Positions 58,666 to 64,000 of a DNA stretch of 64,000 bases are shown one piece after another. Origin of the DNA: Amycolatopsis sp. 195334CR (GTDB lineage Bacteria > Actinomycetota > Actinomycetes > Mycobacteriales > Pseudonocardiaceae); assembly GCF_017309385.1 (NCBI RefSeq), contig NZ_JAFJMJ010000002.1, positions 1,116,001 through 1,180,000 of the forward strand. The letters are read 5' to 3'. The notes under the pieces were generated by a model. The model was not told the DNA's origin. It did no database searches and saw only the letters and a list, made by a program, of their open reading frames with translations. The position numbers and the translations under genes are program-made. Within the stretch, counting starts at the first letter, position 1. Every line of letters starts with the position of its first letter.

Positions 58666-59813
58666 GCGCCGTGCACCGGGTCCCGCTCCTGGCGACCGCC
58701 GACCTCACCCGGCTCGACCACGCCTGGCGCCAGGTGGTGGTCCGGAACTCGCTGTGCGCCGGTCCGCCGCCGGCGCTCGGGCGGGTGCGGTGGGCCGAGG
58801 CGGACGACGCGCTGCACGAAAGCCTGGCGGGCGAACTGGCGACCGCGCCGGTCGACGGGGTCCGGGCGGTGGCGCTGCGCACGGGTGAGCGCGCGGAACT
58901 GAACCTGTGCGCCGATCCCGCGGTGCTCGACGGCGCCGGTCTCGACCGGCTGGCGGCGAGCGTGCTGGAGGTCTTCCGGCGACCGGGACCGGTGGCGGCG
59001 ATCCCGGCACAACGGGAGAACCGGGCGCCGGTGCCCGCGGCGAACCCCTCCGCCGCACCGCCGGAACTGGTGGTGCTGCGGGACGCGGGCCGTCCGCACG
59101 CGCACTTCTACTACCCGGGTTCCGGGGTCGGCGCGGCGTACCGCGACCTGGTCGCGGCGCTGCCCGCGCACTGGACCGTGACCGCCTGCGACGACGTGGC
59201 GTCCGCGAACACGGTCGAGGGGATGAGCGAGGGCTACCTGTCCGTGCTCGGCGGGCGGTTCGCCCGGCCCGACCTGCTCGGCGGCTGGTCGATGGGCGGG
59301 CTGGTCGGCCTGGACGCGCTCCGGCGGCTGCCGTCCCGGGGCGCGCCCGCGTTGCTGCTGCTGGACAGCCCGCCGCCCACCGTGCCGGGCACGGAGTCCG
59401 GTCAGGGCGAGGACGTCGGCGCGTTCGCCGAGTTCCTCTGGGAATCGTTCGGCCTGCGGCAGTTCCGGCCCGCCGAGCTCTCGGCCGGTGACGACACGCT
59501 CGGGCTCGGCTTGCTCGCGCACGGGCTGGCCAAGGCCGGTGAGGAGGTCCCGCTCGGCTGGCTGAGCGCGTGGCTGGCGGAGTACCGGCGGCAGTTGCGG
59601 CTGCTGGCCGGTTACGTCCGGCGGGATCTGGTCGACGCGCGCGCGGTGCTGTTCCTCGGGGAACTCCTTGAGGCGCAAGTGGTGCGGTGGCGTGGGCTGA
59701 TCGGGTCGGACCTGGTGGTCGAACGGCTCGGCGGCGGGCACTTCGACCTGCTCCGCCCGCCGCTGGTGACCGAGGTCGGCCAAACACTGGCCAAGACCTG
59801 GGAAGCGTGGTGA
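58662..59813 (+). CDS. Type II-like thioesterase with extra N-terminal domain
   Basis: A 383-aa alpha/beta-hydrolase thioesterase. The C-terminal 250 residues have the nucleophile Ser210 in LGGWSMGGLVGLDAL and a late His in GGGHFDLL, so release or proofreading activity is expected. Residues 1-125 are unusual for a thioesterase and resemble a worn C-domain N-lobe: DPAVLDG aligns with HHxxxDG, with both His lost (inference). As there is no TE on the NRPS, this may be the release enzyme. ATG overlaps mbtH. Confidence 0.85.
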   Translation: MSAVHRVPLLATADLTRLDHAWRQVVVRNSLCAGPPPALGRVRWAEADDALHESLAGELATAPVDGVRAVALRTGERAELNLCADPAVLDGAGLDRLAASVLEVFRRPGPVAAIPAQRENRAPVPAANPSAAPPELVVLRDAGRPHAHFYYPGSGVGAAYRDLVAALPAHWTVTACDDVASANTVEGMSEGYLSVLGGRFARPDLLGGWSMGGLVGLDALRRLPSRGAPALLLLDSPPPTVPGTESGQGEDVGAFAEFLWESFGLRQFRPAELSAGDDTLGLGLLAHGLAKAGEEVPLGWLSAWLAEYRRQLRLLAGYVRRDLVDARAVLFLGELLEAQVVRWRGLIGSDLVVERLGGGHFDLLRPPLVTEVGQTLAKTWEAW

Positions 59814-59871
59814 CCGGGACGGCTAGACTGAGGTGGCTGTGATCGCGGTCACTCGACGAAATGAGGGGGAC

Positions 59872-60690
59872 ATGCGCAGCACCACTCGGCTGGCCGGTGG
59901 GCCCGGCTTCGCCATCGACGACATCCGCGTCCGGATGGACGCCCCGTGCTGGACCCGGCCGGAAGCCACCCCGGCCTACCGCCTGGTCTTCGTGCGCCAC
60001 GGGGTGTACCGGCTGCGGCTGCGGCGCTGGGAACTGCTGGCCGATCCGGCCACGGTGTACGCCGCGCACGCCGGGGACGAGCAGTCGATAGCCCATCGCG
60101 CCGGGGCGCAGGACACGGCCACGGCGATCACGCTTTCCCCGGAACTGCTGGCGGATTTCGTCGGGGACGGGAAGCCGGCCCCGGCCGGCCCGCAGTTCAC
60201 CGACGGCCGGATCGATCTCGCGCACCGGGTGCTGCTCGCGCGGGCCCGCCGCGGTGCCGACGACTTCGAACTGGCCGATCGCGTGCTGCACCTGGCCGGG
60301 GAAGTGCTGGCGCCCCAGCGGGATTCCGCGCGCCCGGCCGCCGCGCGCGGGAGCGGGGCGGGCAGGCGGATGGCCGAGTCGGTCAGGGAAATCCTGGTGC
60401 ACGACCCGGTTTCGCTGTCGCTGGACGGACTCGCCGCCAAGGTCAACGTCTCCCCGGCGTACCTGTCACGGGTGTTCTCCAGGGAGACCGGGCTGACGCT
60501 GACGCGGTTCCGCAACCGGTTGCGGGTGCGCCGGGTGCTCGACCGGATCGAGGAGGGCGAGACCAGCCTGTCCTCGCTGGCGGTGGAACTCGGGTTCGCC
60601 GACCACGCCCACCTGAGCCGGACCGTGCGCGAGGAGATCGGCTGCTCGCCGTCGGCGGTGCGGGTCGCTATGGGAACAGCTGCCAGGTGA
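59872..60690 (+). CDS. AraC-family transcriptional regulator
   Basis: A 272-aa regulator with an N-terminal cupin-like sensor (RLVFVRHGVYRLRLRRWELL) and a C-terminal AraC double helix-turn-helix (LSLDGLAAKVNVSPAYLSRVFSRETGLTLTRFRNRLRVRRVL and SLSSLAVELGFADHAHLSRTVREEIGCSPS). GAGGGGG lies 4 nt upstream of the ATG at 59872; the longer open frame from 59833 lacks such a site. It follows the thioesterase by 58 nt and overlaps crcB at 3' ends by 23 nt. Controls either the NRPS operon or the fluoride channels; undecided. Confidence 0.87.
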   Translation: MRSTTRLAGGPGFAIDDIRVRMDAPCWTRPEATPAYRLVFVRHGVYRLRLRRWELLADPATVYAAHAGDEQSIAHRAGAQDTATAITLSPELLADFVGDGKPAPAGPQFTDGRIDLAHRVLLARARRGADDFELADRVLHLAGEVLAPQRDSARPAAARGSGAGRRMAESVREILVHDPVSLSLDGLAAKVNVSPAYLSRVFSRETGLTLTRFRNRLRVRRVLDRIEEGETSLSSLAVELGFADHAHLSRTVREEIGCSPSAVRVAMGTAAR

Positions 60691-61003
60691 GCGCGGCGCT
60701 GCCGAACCCGGCGGCGAGCGTGGCGCTCACGTAACCCAGCGCCCGGGCGGTTTCGCCCCGGTTGAGCAGTTCGACGGTCTCGTAGCCGAAGGTGGAGTAC
60801 GTGGTCAGCGCACCGCAGAGGCCGACGCCGAGCAGTGCCTGCACCGCGCCGGTGGTGCCGGTGAGCAAGCCGAGCAGTGCCGAGCCGGTGACGTTGACCC
60901 AGAAGGTCGGCCACGGGAACCCGGGCGATTTCCCCAGCCGGTGCACGAGGTACCGCAGCACCGCACCGACCGCGCCCCCGGTCGCGACGAGCAGCACGGT
61001 CAT
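60668..61003 (-). CDS. crcB: CrcB/Fluc fluoride channel subunit
   Basis: A 111-aa four-helix fluoride ion channel subunit. It shows GGAVGAVLRYL at helix 1, WPTFWVNVTGSALLG at helix 2 (the Asn and Gly of the pore) and TTYSTFGYETVEL (the Phe-box region, complete). It exports fluoride, giving resistance. It is the second gene of a two-gene pair, its start overlapping the other crcB stop by 4 nt, as in actinobacterial heterodimeric Fluc. It lies 25 kb from the fluorinase, though such pairs are also ordinary chromosomal genes. Confidence 0.9.
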   Translation of the reverse strand: MTVLLVATGGAVGAVLRYLVHRLGKSPGFPWPTFWVNVTGSALLGLLTGTTGAVQALLGVGLCGALTTYSTFGYETVELLNRGETARALGYVSATLAAGFGSAALTWQLFP

Positions 61004-61395
61004 TTTTCGCCCGATCGGGTGGCCAGCCGCGGCGCCGGTGCGAGCCGGATCCCCGCCGCGACGGCCAGCAGGCAGGCGGCCAGTGTGCCGAAGGTGTACC
61101 CGAACGCGGTGAGCAGGTGTCCGTTTTGCCCGGCCCGCAGGGCATCGAGCACGGCGGTCGAATACGTGGTGTAGCCGCCGAGCACACCGACCCCGAGGAA
61201 CGGCCGCCACAACGGGTGCGCGGTGACCGTGTAGAGCACCCCGATCAGCAGGCAGCCGGTCACGTTGACGAGCATTGTGGACACCGCGAATCCGCCCGGC
61301 GGGTGCGGAAACACCCCCGACAGCCCGAAACGGGCGACGCTGCCGAGCGCACCGCCGAGCGCCACCGCGCCCAGAGTGGTGAATAACCGATTCAC
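61000..61395 (-). CDS. crcB: CrcB/Fluc fluoride channel subunit, divergent paralogue
   Basis: A 131-aa four-helix Fluc protein: GGALGSVARFGLSGVFPHPPGGF, then STMLVNVTGCLLIGVLYTV and GGYTTYSTAVLDALRAG. The second Phe of the Phe-box is Ala here (TTYSTA), so it may work only when paired with its neighbour. A basic C-terminal tail (LATRSGEK) follows. The GTG start is at 61395 or 61398. Upstream is a 292-nt gap with no recognisable fluoride riboswitch core. Confidence 0.88.
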   Translation of the reverse strand: MNRLFTTLGAVALGGALGSVARFGLSGVFPHPPGGFAVSTMLVNVTGCLLIGVLYTVTAHPLWRPFLGVGVLGGYTTYSTAVLDALRAGQNGHLLTAFGYTFGTLAACLLAVAAGIRLAPAPRLATRSGEK

Positions 61396-61687
61396 CACGG
61401 TGAAGCTGTCCTCGCGAGAAGCCGCCTGAGAACCCGCTGCGGTGCGGGTGGACGGCCCACAGCAAGCGGCTCCGCCGCTTCGAGCAAGACCACGTGGCTG
61501 TCCGGACCGGAAGACCGGCTGCTCACCACCCGCATCGGCAAGATCGTCACCTCCGCGGGCGAATCTACCTCGTGGGGCGGGAGGTAGACCGGATGGCGGA
61601 ACCGTTGCGCGCCCGGCCACCCACATGATGAGGCGGGCAACGGCGGTCCGTACCCTTGATCAGGGTAGGCATACCTAAGGAGGACGG
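61396..61687. other. Divergent intergenic region between crcB pair and desA
   Basis: 292 nt. Its right end holds the iron box and the desA Shine-Dalgarno. The rest, read toward crcB, has an open frame with no family resemblance (YLPPHEVDSPAEVTILPMR and on) that I do not call a gene. It probably contains both promoters. Confidence 0.4.
61660..61678. promoter_or_regulatory. Iron box (IdeR/DmdR operator) upstream of desA
   Basis: TCAGGGTAGGCATACCTAA matches the actinobacterial iron-repressor consensus TTAGGTTAGGCTAACCTAA at 15 of 19 positions, and keeps the TAGG/CCTA arms. It ends 9 nt before the desA GTG and overlaps its AAGGAGG. This implies iron repression of the operon, as for known desferrioxamine genes. 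Confidence 0.82.
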
Positions 61688-63145
61688 GTGGCGAACTCGC
61701 GCGGGGAACCGGGGCCGGCACTGGCCGGCGGGGCGGCCGGGCACGAGCGGCTGGCCGAGCTGATTCCCTTCGCGTTGCGGGGTTTCGCCCGGGGCGCCGC
61801 CGAGCGCGGCGGGCCCGCGCCGGAGGGCGGACCGGCCGCGGTGGCGGCGGAACTGGCGTCCGCGTTGCCGGGTGGGACGCTGCTCGCCGACGGCGTCGGC
61901 GCGGAACGCGCGCTCACCGAACTGGGCGCGCTGCTCGCCGCCGGCTCGGTCGATCCCGCGGATCCTTGGTGCGCCGCGCATCTGCACTGCCCGCCGCTGG
62001 CCGTGTCGGTGGCCGCGGACGTGGTGGCCGCCGCGCTCAACCCGTCGATGGATTCCTGGGACCAGGCGCCGATGGCCAGTGAGCTGGAACGCGAGTTCAC
62101 CGCCGCGCTGGCCCGGGTGTGCTTCCCCGTAGACACCACTGCCGCCGCTCCCGACGCCGTGGTGACCAGTGGCGGCACCGAATCGAACCTGCTCGGCCTC
62201 CTGCTCGCCCGCGAACACGCGCCGGGCAACCGCGTGGTCCCGGTCTGCGGGGCCAACGCGCACCACAGCGTGGCGCGCGCGGCGTGGGTGCTGGGCCTGC
62301 CCGCCCCGGTGGTGGTCGCCTGCGACGGTGACCGCCTCCGCCCCGACGCGCTCGCCGACGCGCTCGGCGCGCTCACCGAACCGGCCGTGGTGGTGGCGAC
62401 CGCGGGCACCACGAACACCGGGGAGATCGACCCGCTGGCCGAGATCGCCGCGGTGTGCCGGGCCGCGGGCGCGCACCTGCACGTGGACGCCGCGTACGGC
62501 GGCATGGCCCTGTTCAGCCCGGCGCACGCGGGACTGCTGACCGGGCTCGCCGAGGCCGACTCGGTCGCACTGGACATGCACAAGTTCGGCTGGCAACCGG
62601 TCGCCGCCGGCGTGCTGGCCTGCCGCGACGCCGACCGGCTGACCGCGCTGAACGTGCGCGCGGAGTACCTCAACGCCGACGACGACACCGAAGCCGGGCT
62701 GCCCGACCTGCTCGGCCGGTCGATCCGGACCTCCCGGCGGCCGGACGCCTTCCGCATGGCGGTCACCTTCTACGCACTGGGGCACCGGGAGATCGGCAGG
62801 CTGGTCGCGCGCTGCTGCGAGACCGCCACCGAGGTCGCCGAGGACATCGCCGCCGATCCCGGGCTGCGCCTGTGGGCCGCGCCGTCACTGTCCACTGTGC
62901 TCTTCCGGCCGCGTGGATCGGACGAGGTGGTGGCCGGGGTCCGCCGGACCCTGCTGGAGGCCGGGACCGCGGTGCTCGGCCGGGCCACCATGCCCACCGG
63001 GCCCGGCGGGGCCGACCAGGTGTGGCTCAAGCTGACCCTGCTCAACCCGGAGGCCACCGCGGCGGACTACCGGCCGTTGCTGGCGCTGGCCGGGAAAACG
63101 GCCGCGGCGATGGCCGCCGCCGGAGAGGAGCGGGTTCTTTCGTGA
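61688..63145 (+). CDS. desA: PLP-dependent lysine (diamine) decarboxylase, DesA-like
   Basis: A 485-aa group II PLP decarboxylase. It shows AAHLHCPPLAVSVAADVVAAALNPSMDSWDQ, TSGGTESNLLGLLLAR, CGANAHHSVARAAWVLG, VATAGTTNTGEID, LHVDAAYGG and the PLP Lys in ALDMHKFGWQ. DesA makes cadaverine from lysine in desferrioxamine synthesis; diaminobutyrate decarboxylase is a possible alternative. Iron box and AAGGAGG precede the GTG. Overlaps the next gene by 4 nt. It belongs to a separate siderophore operon rather than to the fluorine cluster. Confidence 0.88.
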   Translation: MANSRGEPGPALAGGAAGHERLAELIPFALRGFARGAAERGGPAPEGGPAAVAAELASALPGGTLLADGVGAERALTELGALLAAGSVDPADPWCAAHLHCPPLAVSVAADVVAAALNPSMDSWDQAPMASELEREFTAALARVCFPVDTTAAAPDAVVTSGGTESNLLGLLLAREHAPGNRVVPVCGANAHHSVARAAWVLGLPAPVVVACDGDRLRPDALADALGALTEPAVVVATAGTTNTGEIDPLAEIAAVCRAAGAHLHVDAAYGGMALFSPAHAGLLTGLAEADSVALDMHKFGWQPVAAGVLACRDADRLTALNVRAEYLNADDDTEAGLPDLLGRSIRTSRRPDAFRMAVTFYALGHREIGRLVARCCETATEVAEDIAADPGLRLWAAPSLSTVLFRPRGSDEVVAGVRRTLLEAGTAVLGRATMPTGPGGADQVWLKLTLLNPEATAADYRPLLALAGKTAAAMAAAGEERVLS

Positions 63146-64000
63146 ACCGCCCGGTGGACCTGGCCGGGGTCGGCATCGGCCCGTTCAACCTGTCCTTGGC
63201 CGCGCTGGCCGCCGGGGTGCCGGGACTCGACGCGGTGTTCTTCGAGCGGCGGCCCGTTTTCCACTGGCACCCCGGCCTGCTCATCGAGGGCACCACCCTG
63301 CAGGTGCCGTTCCTCGCCGACCTCGTCTCGCTCGCCGACCCGACCAGCGAACTGTCCTTTCTGAACTACCTGCGCGCGAAGGACCGGCTCTTCCCGTTCT
63401 ACTTCGCCGAGCGCTTCCACATCCCGCGCGCGGAGTACGACGACTACTGCCGCTGGGTGAGCGAACGGCTGCCGTCGTGCCGGTTCGGGCGTACGGTGAC
63501 CGACGTGCGCTGGAACACCGAGGAGAACGCGTTCACGCTGTCCTTCGAGGAAGGCGATCCGGTGGCCGCGCGCAACGTGGTGCTCGGTGTGGGCACCTCC
63601 CCGCGCGTGCCGGAGCCGTTGCGGGAGCTCGTCGACGATCCCGGGGTGCTCGCCGTCCATTCGGCGGATTACCTCCAGGCGCGGGAAGAACTGCTCATCG
63701 CGCCGTCGGTGACCGTGCTCGGGTCGGGGCAGTCCGGCGCCGAGGTGTTCCTGGACCTGCTGCGGGCCCGGCCGCACGGCCTGCGCTGGCTGAGCCGGAC
63801 CCGTTCGTTCGCGCCGATGGAATATTCGAAGCTGGGCCTGGAGCAGTTCACCCCGGACTACACCGACTACTTCCACGGCCTCGCCGAACCGGTGCGCGAT
63901 CGCCTGGTCCCGTCGCAATGGCAGCTGTACAAGGGCATCGACGCGGAAACGATCGCCGCCATCCACGACGAGCTGTACGAACTGGGCATCGGCGGGCGCT
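63142..64000 (+). CDS. desB: Lysine/cadaverine N-hydroxylase (DesB-like), 3' end outside window
   Basis: An FAD- and NADPH-dependent N-monooxygenase, 286 residues visible. FAD motif GVGIGPFNLSLAALA, FFERRPVFHWHPGLLIEGTTLQVPFL, DLVSLADPTSELSFLNYL and the NADPH motif VLGSGQSGAEVF are typical of siderophore hydroxylases (IucD/DesB). It would hydroxylate cadaverine on the amine. GTG start overlaps desA in GTGA. The remaining part, with desC and desD expected after it, is not in the window. Confidence 0.92.
   Translation, partial: MNRPVDLAGVGIGPFNLSLAALAAGVPGLDAVFFERRPVFHWHPGLLIEGTTLQVPFLADLVSLADPTSELSFLNYLRAKDRLFPFYFAERFHIPRAEYDDYCRWVSERLPSCRFGRTVTDVRWNTEENAFTLSFEEGDPVAARNVVLGVGTSPRVPEPLRELVDDPGVLAVHSADYLQAREELLIAPSVTVLGSGQSGAEVFLDLLRARPHGLRWLSRTRSFAPMEYSKLGLEQFTPDYTDYFHGLAEPVRDRLVPSQWQLYKGIDAETIAAIHDELYELGIGGR

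Noticed and set aside
52249..59813. NRPS operon as part of the siderophore system
   Set aside because: The only iron box lies in front of desA, and the operon is full of enzymes that suit the fluorinated oxo-acid chemistry and IleRS resistance.
61396..61687. Fluoride riboswitch upstream of the crcB pair or flA
   Set aside because: I read both strands here and before flA, flH and metK for the conserved crcB core and found nothing convincing. A covariance-model search would settle this.
61392..61721. 109-aa minus-strand ORF upstream of crcB
   Set aside because: It crosses the iron box and the desA start, has no recognisable domain and no ribosome-binding site.

Overview
The window is about 72% GC, with densely packed, often 4-nt-overlapping genes, many GTG starts, and actinobacterial families (Asp23/AmaP, HAMP-array hybrid kinase, F420-type LLM enzyme, mycobacterial-type adenosine kinase, DesA/DesB with an iron box). 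It suggests a chromosomal segment of a filamentous actinomycete of the Pseudonocardiales, Amycolatopsis-like. The exact taxon is inference.

Layout. Positions 1-30216 are largely ordinary actinobacterial genes: an amidohydrolase, a Ser/Thr kinase, a TVP38 membrane protein, DNA-repair enzymes (stand-alone LigD-type polymerase, LigC-like ligase), a signalling block (LuxR regulator, TPR protein, hybrid histidine kinase with seven 92-aa HAMP-type repeats), a nine-gene Asp23/AmaP envelope operon with its sigma factor, zapE, PAP2, ABC-F, GntR, DUF2252, rocD, ppk2, an S9 peptidase and an LLM oxidoreductase.

Positions 30213-59813 look like a biosynthetic gene cluster for an organofluorine natural product. 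Its centre is a fluorinase (flA, 34533-35435) with the catalytic residues and the fluorinase-specific loop. Around it lie: a 5'-fluoro-5'-deoxyadenosine phosphorylase (flB); a full SAM/adenine recycling set (ahcY, metK, apt, adoK); a CPA2 antiporter (flH-like); a LuxR regulator; and a chemical set resembling the chlorinated arm of salinosporamide biosynthesis (phosphoesterase, cyclase-family hydrolase, SDR, dihydroxy-acid dehydratase), which should yield 5-fluoro-4-hydroxy-2-oxopentanoate. A HpcH/HpaI aldolase could split that acid into pyruvate and fluoroacetaldehyde. The right-hand half has a probable 2-oxo-acid C-methyltransferase, a 2-keto-4-pentenoate hydratase with a degenerate partner, and an enoyl-reductase-like enzyme. 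Chained in order these would give 5-fluoro-3-methyl-2-oxopentanoate, the keto acid of 5-fluoroisoleucine. An isoleucyl-tRNA synthetase with changed editing motifs sits inside the same operon, as expected for self-resistance to an isoleucine mimic. An acyl-CoA dehydrogenase, a C-A-PCP-PCP NRPS, a stand-alone C domain, an MFS exporter, MbtH and a thioesterase follow, suggesting the amino acid is built into a small peptide. The assignments are by family recognition; the product is inference.

Positions 59872-61395 hold an AraC regulator and a pair of CrcB fluoride-channel genes. From 61660 an iron box precedes a desferrioxamine-type operon (desA, desB), which runs off the window and is probably independent of the fluorine cluster. 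No tRNA, rRNA, CRISPR array or insertion sequence was seen.
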